This document shows, one piece after another, positions 23,815 through 35,947 of a stretch of DNA of 64,000 nucleotides; the stretch's first letter is position 1; every line of letters starts with the position of its first letter. The DNA is taken from positions 166,434,261 to 166,498,260 of the forward strand of contig CM045758.1 of NCBI GenBank assembly GCA_025200525.1, written 5' to 3'. The notes under the pieces are model-generated. The model saw nothing but the letters and a program-made list of their open reading frames with translations, did no database searches and was not told where the DNA came from. Source of the stretch: Camellia lanceoleosa (Eukaryota; Streptophyta; Magnoliopsida; Ericales; Theaceae). The translations under genes were made by a program, and so were the position numbers.

Positions 23815-26300
23815 TCCCTAGCACTTCACATGAGCCCAAGGCACCATATGTGCCTAAGGCACCCTTTCCCCAATACCTTGATATACCGTCCCCCTTTAAT
23901 AAGAAAGCGGCATCCATGGAAGCAATGATGGAGGTTTTTAAACAAGTAAAAATCAACCTCCCCTTGTTGGAGGCGATTAAGCAAGTACCCTCCTATGCTA
24001 AATTTCTAAAGGATCTTTGTACACAAAAGCGTAAATCTAGGACACATGTGTCCCAAAAGGTCACACTTACGGAGCAAGTAAGCTCCATCTTATCGAATGA
24101 CACATCCTCTAAGGTTAAAGACCTGGGTGCCCCAACCATTACATGCATTATAGGGGACCATTTCATTGATAGGGCCTTATTAGATTTAGGAGCTAGTGTC
24201 AATTTGTTGCCGTACTCTGTATACGAAGAATTTAGACTTGGCGAGTTAAAGCCCACTACTGTTACTCTCCAGTTGGCTGACCAGTCCCTCAAAATGCCAC
24301 GTGGCATGATTAAGGCTATGCTAGTAAAGGTTGATAGGTTTTACTTTCCTGTTGACTTTTTGGTGTTAGATATGGAATCAGTAGCTAGTTCTAGGAAACA
24401 AATCTCGGTGATCTTAGGTCGACCTTTCTTGGCTACGGCCAATGCTTGCATTAATTGTCATACCGGGGTTATGGAAGTTTCATTTGGTAACATGCAAGTG
24501 AAACTTAATGTTTTCCAAGCATCCCAACAACCCCATGAGAAAGAGGAGTGCTTATTTGTGGATGTTGTGGATGGGATTGTAGAGAAAGCTTTGCCCTCAA
24601 TTCTTGTAGAGGACCCTCTAGAGGCTTGTCTAGCTCATTTTAGGTTCAAAAATTCTGATATTGACAAGTCAGTTGAGGAGGTGAATGTCTTGCTTAATGC
24701 TTCTTCTACACTAGATTTTCCTTCATGGAAATCCCGGTTTGAGTCACTTCCTCCTCTATCAAGAGAGCCCGCCATACCATCTTTGGTCACACCACCTACA
24801 CTTGAGTTGAAGCCACTCCCGGCCACACTCAAGTATGCATTTTTAGGGCCCCAGGATACTTTACCAGTCATCATTGCATCTGACTTGACTGTAGAGCAGG
24901 AGAATCAGTTAATGAATGTTCTCATGGCACATCAGAGTGCTATATGGTGGTCGGTGGCTGATTTAAAAGGGATAAATCCCTCCATGTGCATGCATTATAT
25001 ACACCTAGAGAAGGACACCAAACCTTCTCGTGAAATGCAATGGAGACTTAATCCTAATATGAAAGAGGTGGTGAAAAATGAGGTATTGAAACTGTTAGAT
25101 GTGAGTATTATATACCCCATCTCGGATAGCAAGTGGGTGAGTCCCACACAAGTGGTACCCAAGAAATCGAGCATCACTTTTGTTGAGAATGAGAGAGGAG
25201 AGTTAGTCCCTACACAAACCACTACTGGGTGGCGAGTGTGCATCGATTATAGAAGACTGAATTCCTCGACTAGGAAGGATCATTTTCCCTTACCTTTTAT
25301 TGACCAAATCCTAGAGCGGTTAGCGGAGTAGGGTTTCTACTATTTTCTTGATGGCTATTCGGGGTATAATCAAGTCCCGGTGTACCCCGATGACCAGGAA
25401 AAGACCACATTCACATGCCTTTTTGGCACTTTTGCTTACAGGCGCATGCCCTTTGGGCTATATAATGCACCGGCGACTTTTCAACGGTGTATGATGGCCA
25501 TTTTCTCCGATACGGTGGAGAAATTCTTAGAGGTTTTCATGGATGATTTTTCGGTGTTTGGACCATCTTTTGAGGAAAGCCTTAGAAGCTTGACTAGAGT
25601 GTTGGAACGATGTACTGAGGCAAACCTAATCTTAAGTTGGGAAAAGGGCCATTTTATGGTTCATGATGGTATAGTGTTGGGACACATTGTGTCCCCTCGA
25701 GGTATAGAGGTAGACAAGGCTAAGGTTGACCTCATTGCAGGCCTTCCTCCACCCAATTCCATACGTCAAATTAGGTCTTTTCTAGGACATGCAGGTTTTT
25801 ACCATAGGTTCATCAAAGACTTTAGTAAAATATCACGTCCTTTATGTAGTTTACTTGTTAAAGACGCGCCTTTTATCTTTGATAAGGCATGCTTGAAGGT
25901 GTTTAAAACACTGAGAATGGCCCTGACCACCGCCCTAATCATGAAATCACCAGATTGGCCACTTCCTTTTGAAATCATGTGTGATGCCTCCGATTATGCT
26001 GTCGGGGCTGTGTTGGGCCAAAGGGTCAACAAGGCACCCTTTGTTATATACTATGCTAGTCGCACTCTCTCGGATGTACAATTGAATTATACTACCACCG
26101 AGAAAGAGTTGCTAGCTGTGATCTTTACCTTAGATAAATTCCAGTCCTATCTCCTAGGTTCCAAGGTCATAGTCTTCATTGATCATGCCGCTTTGCAGTA
26201 TTTACTATCAAAGAAAGAGACCAAACCTAGGTTAATTAGATAGATTTTGTTGCTTTAGGAATTTGACCTAAAGATCCGAGATAAAAAAGGATCTGAGAAT
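23815..26300 (+). pseudogene. Athila protease, reverse transcriptase and RNase H
   Basis: One long frame broken by two or three nonsense codons. The protease is around 24170 (ALLDLGASVNLLPYSVYE; the usual D-S/T-G is D-L-G here) with VILGRPFLATA. RT begins near 25000 (KEVVKNEVLKLLD) and has GWRVCIDYRRLNSSTRKDHFPLPF, then TAG at 25329-25331, YFLDGYSGYNQ, FGLYNAPATFQRCM and VFMDDFSVFG (FMDD). RNase H has CDASDYAVGAVLGQR, YYASRTLSDVQLNYTTTEKE and DHAALQYLL. TAG at 26241-26243 replaces the Trp of the RLIRW motif, and another TAG follows near 26259. Confidence 0.93.
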
Positions 26301-27650
26301 GTGGTGGCGGATCACCTCTCCCGAATCCTTGTTGAGTATACTAGTGACCCTCTTATTTTACATGATTCGTTTCCGGACGAACAACTCCTTGAGCTGTCAC
26401 GAGCGAGCCCCCTGTGGTTTGCACATATTGTGAATTACTTGACCATCGGCCAAATTCCGCAGAATTGGTCTAAGCAAGACAAAGACCGATTCTTTTTGCA
26501 AGTCAAGTATTATTTTTGGGAGGATCCGGAGTTGTTTAAATATTGCTCCGACCAAGTGATCCAACGGTGTGTGCCGGAGAGTGAGGTGCATAGCATTCTT
26601 ACATTTTGTCATTCTTCTACCTGTGGCGATCATTTTAGTAAACATAAAACGGCCGCCAAGATTTTATAGAGTGAGTTTTATTGGCCCACAATTTTTAAAT
26701 ATGCCCATCAATTTTGTAGAACTTGTTTGCGCTGTCAGCAAATGGGTTCGATATCTCAGCGTGACATGATGTCAATGTGCCTTATTCTTGTGGTAGAGAT
26801 ATTTGATGTTTGGGGGATTGATTTTATGGGACCTTTCCCGTCGTCATTCGGGTTTGAGTATATTCTCTTGGTAGTAGATTATGTGTCTAAGTGGGTAGAG
26901 GCGATAGCTACCCGAACAAACGATCATAGAGTTGTAATCAAATTTTTGCATGAAAACATCTTTAGTTGTTTTGGGTTTCCTAGAGCCATAATAAGTGATC
27001 AGGGTACGCATTTTTGTAACCGATTTTTTGAGTCGGTAGTCAAGAAATACTCTATCACTCATAAAGTTGGCACTCCATACCACCCTCAAACTAGTGGCCA
27101 AGTGGAAGTCTCAAATAGGGAGGTAAAGCACATAATAGAGAAAACGGTGAGGCCAGATAGGAAAGATTGGTCACAACAGTTGATTGATGCATTATGGGCC
27201 TACTGCACTACTTATAAGACACCCATTGGGATGTCACCATATAGGGCGATGTTTGGCAAAGCTTGCCATCTCCCGGTTGAACTTGAGCACCGAGCATTGT
27301 GGGCCATAAAGAAGTTTAACTTCAATATGGTCGCGGCTGGGCTCAACCGAAAATTGCAACTCAATGAGTTTGAGGAAATCGGAATGATACATATGAGAGT
27401 TCGAGAATTTTTAAAGCACGGACTAAAGAATTTCATGACAAGCACATTAATAGAAAATCCTTTGAATCCGGCCAAAAAGTGTGGCTTTTTAACTCAAAAT
27501 TGAGACTCTTTCTAGGTAAGCTTAGATCAAGATGGGATGGTCCCTTTGTGGTTGTTGAGGCATTTATTCATGGCGCCGTTGAGGTGCAAGATCCAAAGAC
27601 TGGCCACACTTTCAAAGTGAATGGCTAAAGACTGAAGCCATATATAGAGG
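26301..27650 (+). pseudogene. Athila integrase, broken
   Basis: The stretch 26301-26669 (NVVADHLSRI at its start) leads into the integrase zinc region, with FCHSSTCGDHFSKHKTAAKIL and, after a [18 protein letters not shown] frame change follows. The core at 26800-27200 has [14 protein letters not shown] for the first Asp, [14 protein letters not shown] for the second and [16 protein letters not shown] for the Glu. It ends near [13 protein letters not shown]; a frameshift near 27470 leads into [22 protein letters not shown] C-terminal sequence up to about 27650. Confidence 0.9.
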
Positions 27651-28244
27651 AGATTGGGAATGGGGATATGATTGAATCCATTGCTTTAATGGACCCTTTT
27701 TACTATGATTGATAGATTGATTTTTTGTTCTCTTTTCTTTCTCTTCTATTCTATTCTATTTTTCTTTGTTCTTGTTGTGCTTTATTTGCGTCTAGGAGAA
27801 TTTAAATCCTTTAAAGCTATAATTCCTTTGGTATTAGTCGTGCGTGAATGGCATCTGACAATCTGGTATATCTACTTAACCGTGTTTGTAGTGAGTTCCT
27901 AAGAGACCAACTAAGACAGTGGAAACTAGAGTTCGAATGGCGAAGCCTAGAACACAAAGGTTTGGAATTTCCAAGACTAGAGTTTGGTTTAAATACCCAG
28001 GAGTGTGGAGATTGCTTCAAAACTACCCCGGCTTGAACTTTGTATGGCAGCCCCATAGGTCGAGTTAGCTTTATGCGCCTCGATTCTGGATACCGAATCA
28101 ATCCAGTCTGTCACTCTGTTGGAGAATAGGGAAAGTTACAAACGCTGTTAGGGAGAAAACTAATACTTGTGATTTTTATGTGAAGATTATACCTTTAGTG
28201 AGCATTTAATTATTTCTGTGAGAATTTTTTTTAAAATAAAAAAA

Positions 28245-28510
28245 AATACCGCATGTGCGGCACAAAATGTCGAACCACAAGTGCGTACTACATTAATTGT
28301 AGGTGCGCAAAAGAGTGCGTCAACCTAGCCACACGTGCGGCTTGATCCCCGCACGTGCGAAGCGTCATTCCCACCAAAAAAAAAAATCTCGCACATACGG
28401 CAAAATTTCTTTTCCACTAATTTGCCTACTGCTTTAAAAGCAGGTGCACGGAGGCGTGCGGGGTGTGCGTCCACACATGCGGTGTACACTCCCGCACGTG
28501 CGGGATTCTT
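28245..28510 (+). repeat. Cluster of CGCACGTGCG palindromes
   Basis: Repeated variants: CCGCATGTGCGG, CACACGTGCGG, CCGCACGTGCG and CCCGCACGTGCGGG, with decayed copies between. The CACGTG centre matches a G-box. Another pair of copies lies at about 29248-29282, and degenerate copies are in both Athila LTRs. Confidence 0.75.
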
Positions 28511-28819
28511 TGAAAAAAAAAAAGAAAATAAATAATAATAATAATTTAAAACCTACAGATTTTGTTATTTTTTATTATTATTATTATTTTTCATTTGTTT
28601 ACTATTTTATTTCTTTATTTATTTTTATTTTCAAAAAAAAATAAATAATTTTAAAAAAATTGAAAATATAAAAATATATATAAATAAATAAATAAAATCA
28701 CAATTTTTATTTATTTATTTTTCTATGTTCGTTTTTGAAAATAATAATAATGTCTAATCTAGACCCACTTTTCTCCCCATCATTCTCACAAATTTTGTCT
28801 CTCTCCCTACCTCTCATTG

Positions 28820-28823
<4 letters not shown>

Positions 28824-28854
<31 letters not shown>

Positions 28855-28856
28855 CT

Positions 28857-28899
<43 letters not shown>
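28824..28899 (+). repeat. (CT)n microsatellite
   Basis: Two nearly pure CT runs separated by a short interruption. The serine/leucine-rich ORFs over it are artefacts of the repeat. Confidence 0.95.
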
Positions 28900-28905
<6 letters not shown>

Positions 28906-29515
28906 CAAACTTATCCACCTCCGCCATCACCATCTTCTTCTTCCATTTTCTTCATTCTTCTTCTTCTTCCTTCTTCCTTACCACCACCATCACACTGTCA
29001 GCATCACTATTTCCTCTCCGTTCGACGAATCTCCGGCGACCACCATTTTTTCTGGCGAATCTCCATTCTTTCTCTCTCTTTCTCCACTTTTCCAAGGTAA
29101 ACTTTACTTTTTGTTTAGATTTGTGGGTGTAGGAGTAGAGAAGTAGAGTTTTGATTTTATTTTTTTGTTCAAATCTTGATCTATGTTTCATACTTAAAAA
29201 ATAAATAAACAAATAAAAAATAAATCCGGACAACAAGAAGATGACAGCCGCACGTATGGCCCAATTCGGAGCACGTGCGGAACCTGTGCATTCAAAATAT
29301 ATATATATATATATATTATTTAGCTGTTTAGTTGTTTAGTTGTTTATTTATTTTATTTTATTTATTTAGTTGTTTCATTTTTTTTAATTAATTATTTCTT
29401 TACTCTTTATTAGTTTATTTCATTACTTGTTAGTGTAGTTTGTTTTCATTTGTTTAATCCGTCGTTATTTACATAAAATGTGAATGTGTTTAGTTTATTT
29501 TATTTTAGAGTTCCT

Positions 29516-29548
<33 letters not shown>

Positions 29549-30036
29549 AATAACAATAAAAATAAAAACAAAAACATAAAACAATAAAAAAATTTATTCG
29601 AGGTTCAGTAGTTAGTTTCATAACTAATTGTGTAACTAGTTTAGTTGTTGTTATTTTTATTTTTATTTTTTTATTATTCCCATTTTATCATTTATTTATT
29701 TTTTTAGTTCATTTATTTCTCTTTAAAAAAAATAATAATAATAATAAATATCAAAAAAAAATCTAATACCTAACTTTTCTAATTCATTGTATTTTCTATC
29801 TATTTATTTAGTTGTTTAGATGTAGTTTATTGTCTTGGTATTATTTGTTAGTTTAATTTAATACTTGTAAAAATGTTAATATGTAAGTTTAAATTATTCT
29901 ATTTCATTTTGTAAAAAAAAAAATGATGAGAATTGCATGTGGTACATCAGTGGGCAAACTTGTGCTTTAATATTTTATTTGATTCTCATACTGGTTTCAC
30001 AGGTCTGTGTCTATTTGCTTTTGATGTGTGCAGGAT

Positions 30037-31296
30037 ATGAGTAAATGGCTATCCACCTGGGCCTCCAAAAATGCCAAAGATTCCACCTCCTCGGCACCAC
30101 TGCCGCCGCCGCCGCCGCTGCCATCGGGTGACTTACCACAACCGGAATGGGCTTCACAGTTGCTTCACAAGCTCACACAGTTCAACATTTCATATTTTTA
30201 GCATGACTCGACCACTTCTTGGGTTGTTGAGCAGCTCCAACTCCGGCAGCAATTAGGCCTTTGCACAGTTACAGCACCTACTTATCCTCGTCTGGTACGA
30301 CTCTTTTATCAAAACCTGTACGCGTCACTCACCAAGGACGGATTGCTATCCATTATTGATGGTCATCTCGTTTGTGTCACCGAATCCATGATTGTCAACA
30401 TGTTAGAGTTCTTTTCCAAGACGAAACACCAGCCCTTCTCGGAAGTTAAGGACCAACAACCCATACATAGCCTCATCAACAGTACTTCCTGGGAGCCCAC
30501 GGTGATGCGAGTTATACATGCTTGTGTCGGAGCAAGCTGTCTGGTCACTTGCTATTCATTGATTCCATGGTACATAAGAATGCCCTTTTATTGGGGCATA
30601 AAGCTGAGCGCCATTTAGAGTTTATTCGGGTCTTACATGGGTATCAGCATGGCTATCAGGTCCCTTTTGCGCACATCATCTGGATGCATATGCGCAAATT
30701 TCTACGAGAGGCAGTTCGGTCTCAACCTATACAAAATCTGACTTGGCCCCTACCATTTGCCAACATGCTCACACTTGTCTTCGAGCTGAACGGCCTCCCC
30801 ATTGCTTCGACTGAGGAGATTAATCGAGCTTATCCGACTTTTCGGCAGCGGTAATGGCAGCATAGCATATCTTGCTTTCCGCAGCAGGTTGGTGCCCCGG
30901 TTAACGAGGCCCCGAACCCTGTCTATGACCAACCAACTCATCCTGCCTCCCATTTGCCTCCCCAAGGGGACCCATTCTACATGACTCACGATGAGTACTT
31001 CAGGTCCATAGTACTCTTCGTGATCACCACTAGAGTCTCATGGGGTTGCGTACGGATTTTCAGGCACATCAAGACTATTCTCAGGCAGCCTTCGACCAGC
31101 TACACGCCCTCCAGCTCGACATTCAACAGTCAGTTGCATCACTGCAAGCTGACTTTTTTACATATCAAGAGTTGAGCTAGCAGCGTTTTGATCAGCTCGG
31201 CCAACAGGTTCAGGATGAAGCCTTTGAGACGCGATCTTTGATGAACGCCTTGTTTGCCCAGCATTTCCCACCACCACCGCTACCGGATTCTCCCTA
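30037..31296 (+). pseudogene. Athila extra 3' ORF (putative plant transposon protein), broken
   Basis: Begins ATG AGT AAA TGG at 30037 directly after a splice-acceptor-like TGTGCAG. It starts with a short segment and a proline run (PLPPPPPLPSGDLPQPEW), then a TAG near 30199. The conserved-looking part is PTYPRLVRLFYQNLYASL, then LLSIIDGHLVCVTESMIVNMLEF (about 30270-30410), the arrangement of the domain annotated as putative plant transposon protein in Athila-like elements. A frameshift near 30540 leads to a second frame (30522-30854) with FAHIIWMHMRKFLREAV. The last part (31050-31290) is glutamine-rich with several stops. Function of this ORF in Athila is unknown; an envelope role has been suggested for some copies but nothing here shows it. 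Confidence 0.5.
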
Positions 31297-32788
31297 GTAC
31301 CGGCCTATATTTGTCTCTTTTATTTTTATTTTTCTTTTTAGTTATTTCTTCTTTTCAAAAAAAAAATGTGTGAAGTGTGTGTCTGTTACTCTATGCCTAC
31401 CTAGATGTGCACCAACAATTTCTGGTAATATTCTCTCATTTCTCTTTACTTTTCCATTGAGGACAATGTCATATTCAAGTTGGGGGATGAGGGTTATATT
31501 TTCTTTTGTGTATTTCCATTTGGATCATAATTCATACTTATACTTGGTTCACTTGATTTCATTACTTCACTTGATGTGACTTGTTGCTAGTAGGGTGATG
31601 CTATTTGTATATGTTAATTGAGGAGCATAATAGACTTGTATGAAAAGGGTTTATTGGGTAGATACTTGCATGTAATGTTTGCACTAGGAGAGTTGTTTGT
31701 GTTTGTGGTATTAGTACACTTGTCATGAGTATGCCTTAATTCACATGAACACACTATCATAACGGTGACCTCTTTATTATAATCCCTGGTGCACATCATT
31801 GATAATGACTAGAGTTGCAAAAAAGAATAAATGAGGAGCCAAGATTCTTTAAAATAAAAAAAAATAAAAAAAAATAAAAAAAAAAAAAACTTGACTTGTT
31901 TTGGTTCGTAACCTTTTTAACTCAAGTTATTAAGCCCGTAGGGGTGTCTCTACACCTAGTGCCTTAAAACCGTCTGGTTTGGGAGTCATTGACCCAATAC
32001 TTGCTACATGGGTTAATTAGAAAGATTAAGGGACTTAGAGATTGCACAGTTAAGAAAAAATAAGGAGAATAACTTGTTTGGATTCGTAGCCTTTGCAACT
32101 CCAGTTATTAAGCCCGTAGGGGTGTCTTCACACCTAGTTCCCTAAAACCGTCTGGTTTGGGAGTCATTGGCCCAATGCTTGTTACATGGGTTGATTAGAA
32201 AGCTTAATGGATCAAGACATTGCACAGTCATCTAAAAAAATAATAAATAAATAAATAAAAACTTTTGAGAATCTTGGCTGCAACAGATTAATTTTTCTAT
32301 ATATGTTTGGTGTTATTATGAGTTACACTGGGCTATTATAGTGGATAGTTAACTAATATGGAGATTGCACTTTACACCAAGGGTATTGATGATTTGTCTA
32401 CTAGCATGCACAAGTACAGGGGACTTTACTTTTGTATTAACTGAATTGTAGTTTTGACTCAATAGATTCCTTCATGCTTGTCCACTGTGCCTTTAATGAC
32501 TCATTGTGTCTTAATATCACACTGTAATGGCACATAAGTTGATTATTAGGTGGAGTAGTGTGGTTAATTGTTGGTCATATATGAATATGTTAATGTTTGT
32601 GGGTATCATTTCTGGAAACCCTCACGAGACTTTACTCGTCCACTTGGGGTAACTTTGTGGTTTAAAGGCTTGTTGCATATGCTAAATGCAACTGTTTTCC
32701 CACAAAAGAGGAAATAGTTAGATTTTATTTTATTTTATTTTATTTTTATTACTTGTTTGAGGACTAGAAAGTTGTAAGTTGAGGGATG
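31297..32788 (+). other. Athila 3' noncoding region with a 178-bp direct duplication
   Basis: No gene seen. AAGTTGGGGGATGAGGG at 31479 is the purine-rich block often seen near Athila 3' ends, and AAGTTGAGGGATG (32776-32788) abuts the 3' LTR as the likely polypurine tract. Two tandem copies of a 178-bp segment start near 31898 and 32076, each with GTTATTAAGCCCGTAGGGG and ending in GATTGCACAG-like sequence. Confidence 0.65.
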
Positions 32789-33040
32789 TGATTAAGGCCG
32801 AATTGTACAACATCAAGACCATTAATTAGGATCTCTTAACTTTACTTGCTTGTCAAATTGTATACTTTATGTGTGTTTAATGTCAATCAGGTTATACATA
32901 GTTAGAGCATAAAATGGGCAAAAAGACAAAATTTGGAGAGAAAATAGATTCCCGCACGTAGGTTGACTTTTTTGGGAAAACGTGCTCGATGTTTTAAACC
33001 TATTTGAAAGACATCAGAAGTATAAATAGGCAAGAAAAAG

Positions 33041-35121
33041 TGTAACGCCCTCAAAATACAACATAAGACCCAACAGTAAAGACATGCGTTGATATATATA
33101 AAAGTTTCATATCCTTCTATTTATCACAGTTTCATTACAAGAAGTATTACATGTTAACAACAAAAGCAAATGCCCTAAGGGCTTACAACTTTCCAAGTTA
33201 ACACTTGGTTACAAAAAGAGAGCACTAGCTCAATTACACCTTAAGCCCTTGGCTTGAATTTACATGTAATACATCAAAAGAAAATAGACGACCAAAAAGT
33301 CATGACCCACAAGCCTCCCAAGCTATGTCCTTGGAGGTGGTATGCTACATGCACAAAATGATGTTCCATATAGGGTGAGCCAAAGCCCAGTAGAAATATC
33401 CTAACCCAGTTATGAATAATGACTAAAAGATTAACAATTGATAGATGGTCAACACTTTTACACCCCTTCATAACACATTACAATTCCAAGACTTTCAAGC
33501 CTATGTTCAATTTAATCTCCATTTTCATTTAATTCTCAATTTATAATTCACGGCTCAGAACCTGGCCAAACAACTCATATGAGACAATAACTCATATTAA
33601 CCACTCTTAATTTCATTACTTCCTCAGATAAGCATATTAGCTATATCACATTCCCAAGACAAGCATATAAACTCTGTCAACGCACTTCTAGATAAGCATA
33701 TGAGCTCTATCTACGGAGTCCATCCCCTATCTTCTCCCAAACAACATCCGGTCTAGAGGTACATCCCCTATCTTCCCCTAAACCGCGGAGTACATCCCCT
33801 ATCTTCTCCAACACAACACAATGCATATAAACAATAATTATACACATCACAAATCAATACATAAGTTAATGTACTCTTCAACTGTCATACTCAATGACAC
33901 ATTTTAATGATTGGTTTTGGTTTGCCTAATCATCATGCACTGTCTACAACAATCAAGACTATCCTCCACCGATAGCCCAAAGCAGATATTTCTAAACAGA
34001 AAATAAATGCACAAAATGGATATTTAAATCAACATTTCCACTTCGATTCCTCATTCCTTATAATTAATCATATCAATTAATTAATCAATGTAATTAGGGC
34101 ATTTTTCCATAATTGACATTACAACCCTTAAGGTTCCATTTTCATCAATGTTTCAACATTAATCCCATGTTTTTATACCAAACATGCCTCTAGGTTCATT
34201 ATAAATAAAACCCCAACTTTTGTAAAATTACACAAAGGCCCAAAGTTTCTCAAAATTACACTACAACTTCCAACACATCAAAATGCTAAAATTCAAAGAC
34301 AGAATCCATAAAGAGGAGTAGGATATCCCTACCTCAAAGTTTGAGCTCAAAAGGAGATGAAGACCCAACACCCAACTTGCTCCAAAACCAAATATTTTCA
34401 GATTAGATCGAAGCCCAAGTCACCCTCTATCTTTTTAACAAAGCACTTAGGGAGATTCACACTCTAGGAGATGATCTCTTAGAGAGAAGGTAAGTCTAGA
34501 GAGAGAGGCTCTCAGATTTAGGGTTTAAAGATGTAAAAGTGGTAAAAAAGTGAAGTTTAGATCGCTGCTGCGAACTGATATAAATAGGCTCGCTCGAGCG
34601 AAGGATTGGTCGCTCGAGCGACCAGTCACAGAAAACCCAAGCTCGAGCTAAGAAGGTCTCGCTCGAGCCAACAACCCAGAAGCTCGCTCGGGCGAAGAAA
34701 AAGCTCGCTCGAGCTAGGAACTCGACCCAGTGCAGCGAATTGACGACACTCGGCGACAAAGCGCCGCTTCGGCGAAGATCAGACGATCGCTGAGCGAAGA
34801 AAAGCTCGCTCGAGCCAAAAATCATGGTGTTGAGTCAGTGCGGGCCAGTCCTTCGCTCGGCGAAGCCACTCTGCTCGACCCACGAACCTAAAACTCAACT
34901 CTCGCTCGAGTGACCAACTCCTCGCTCGAGCGAAGGACAGAAATTCTGGGCAGCAACCCTTGGTTCCCAAACACAACCAACCTGAACAAACCTGCCCAAC
35001 ATATCCTATAACTCAAATACAATGTAGAAAAGCATGTAAACAAGACAATACTCAACTATTAACATCCACGGACACACGTCCGGATCACTGTACAATAAGG
35101 GGTAAACCCGGGATCGCTATA
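33041..35121 (-). mobile_element. Solo LTR of a TATAGCG...GTTACA family, minus orientation
   Basis: 2081 bp flanked by AAAAG on both sides (33036-33040, 35122-35126), with no internal retrotransposon genes, so it is a solo LTR left by LTR-LTR recombination. In sense (minus) orientation it starts TATAGCGATCCCGG and ends GGGCGTTACA. The sequence at 44287-46188 is the same family in the other orientation and shares both termini. It contains eight CTCGAG cores (34585-34940) and three copies of a TACATCCCCTATCTTC-type repeat (33715-33815). Confidence 0.85.
34585..34940 (-). repeat. Cluster of CTCGAG palindromes in the solo LTR
   Basis: Eight perfect CTCGAG cores, mostly in TCGCTCGAGCGA context, among decayed forms such as CTCGGGCGA. 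TATTTATATCAG on the minus strand just left of it is the likely TATA region, so here the cluster lies upstream of the promoter. Confidence 0.85.
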
Positions 35122-35947
35122 AAAAGGCTGGATTAGGGTTTGGAAATTGTTTTTGTAAGGAAAGAAAGGCTAGGGTTTCAAGGGGTGATTTTCTCCAAAA
35201 AGCTTGAAGGACACTTCTATGGGGTCTTCTTCCTCATCTTCTTCCTCTTTTCACTCCTCCATGAGTGGCTAGTCTTCTTTTCTAGGGTTTTGATGAAACC
35301 CTAGGCATGTAATTAGTTTTTCTTTTTGATTTTCAATTATGTAAAGGTTTGAACAATTATATGGTGTTTTAGAAGTTTTATATATATTTTTTCCATTATT
35401 TCTTCAAGTATTCGGCTTTCTGTGATTGTTGAATGTTTTTCATACAAGCGTTTTCTATTCTTTCACATTCAAGGTGTGAAATGAGCCATACTACGAGGGA
35501 CGAGTCGTGTCACTACCCTAGTTTAAAGTGAACGATTCATACTACTTGAGATGGTTCGTGCTCGTACATTAAACGTGATGATTTTCTTGTTAAATGCTTT
35601 GAACTTGTAGTTGAGAAGCATTATTCCGTTCGAACCATAACATAATTGATTTCAATTGAAAACCCTATTTACGTGACTAGTGGTGGACTCTTTGCCCTAG
35701 GTTTTTCCTCAAATCAGTAAATCCAATTTTATTTATAATTGATAATTTAATTACTTAGTTTAATTTATTTGTTATTAAATTAGATTATGAACAATCAATC
35801 TTTTGATCAAAATTAATTTAGGAATTTAACAATTAAATTAGTTTAATTTCACAATTGTCCCTGTGGATCAATACCTGGACTTGCCATTATTCTAAAAGAA
35901 TTTGGTGTAGTTTTATGTTTAATTTTGGTGTGTGTAATGACCCATCA

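Larger units (their letters stand above)
27651..30036 (+). other. Athila region between pol and the extra ORF
   Basis: Noncoding, AT-rich. It contains a GC-rich patch of CACGTG-like palindromes (28245-28510, again near 29255-29282), (CT)n at 28824-28899, (TA)n near 29300 and AAT-type microsatellites. A 27705-27902 ORF begins with a hydrophobic stretch but has no partner motifs. CCAAG|GTAAAC at 29096-29097 and TGTGCAG|G at 30034 are plausible splice donor and acceptor just ahead of the next ORF. Confidence 0.6.
20645..35947 (+). mobile_element. Ty3/Gypsy Athila element inserted near the start of the hAT transposase
   Basis: LTRs at 20645-21716 and 32789-35947 begin TGATTAAGGCCGA and end GACCCATCA; the second is lengthened by a nested solo LTR. 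The perfect duplication ATCAC flanks the element (20640-20644, 35948-35952). The primer site, gag, protease-RT-RNase H-integrase order and reverse transcriptase sequence match Athila. A long AT-rich segment and an extra 3' ORF follow pol, also usual for Athila. About 20 differences in the first 240 bases of the LTR pair suggest it is older than the Tekay copy. Confidence 0.94.
32789..35947 (+). repeat. Athila 3' LTR, interrupted by a solo LTR
   Basis: Matches the 5' LTR in two blocks, 32789-33040 and 35122-35947. The gap is filled by the solo LTR 33041-35121. Ends with GACCCATCA and is followed by ATCAC and resumed hAT sequence. Confidence 0.93.

Noticed and set aside
27705..27902. Possible envelope-like ORF with a hydrophobic N-terminus downstream of Athila integrase
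   Set aside because: Only one short hydrophobic stretch with poly-Phe; no second membrane segment, no signal context, not linked to a conserved ORF.
28735..29146. Two overlapping serine/leucine-rich ORFs of over 100 aa
   Set aside because: They translate (CT)n and CTT-type microsatellites within the Athila noncoding region; no domain or start context.
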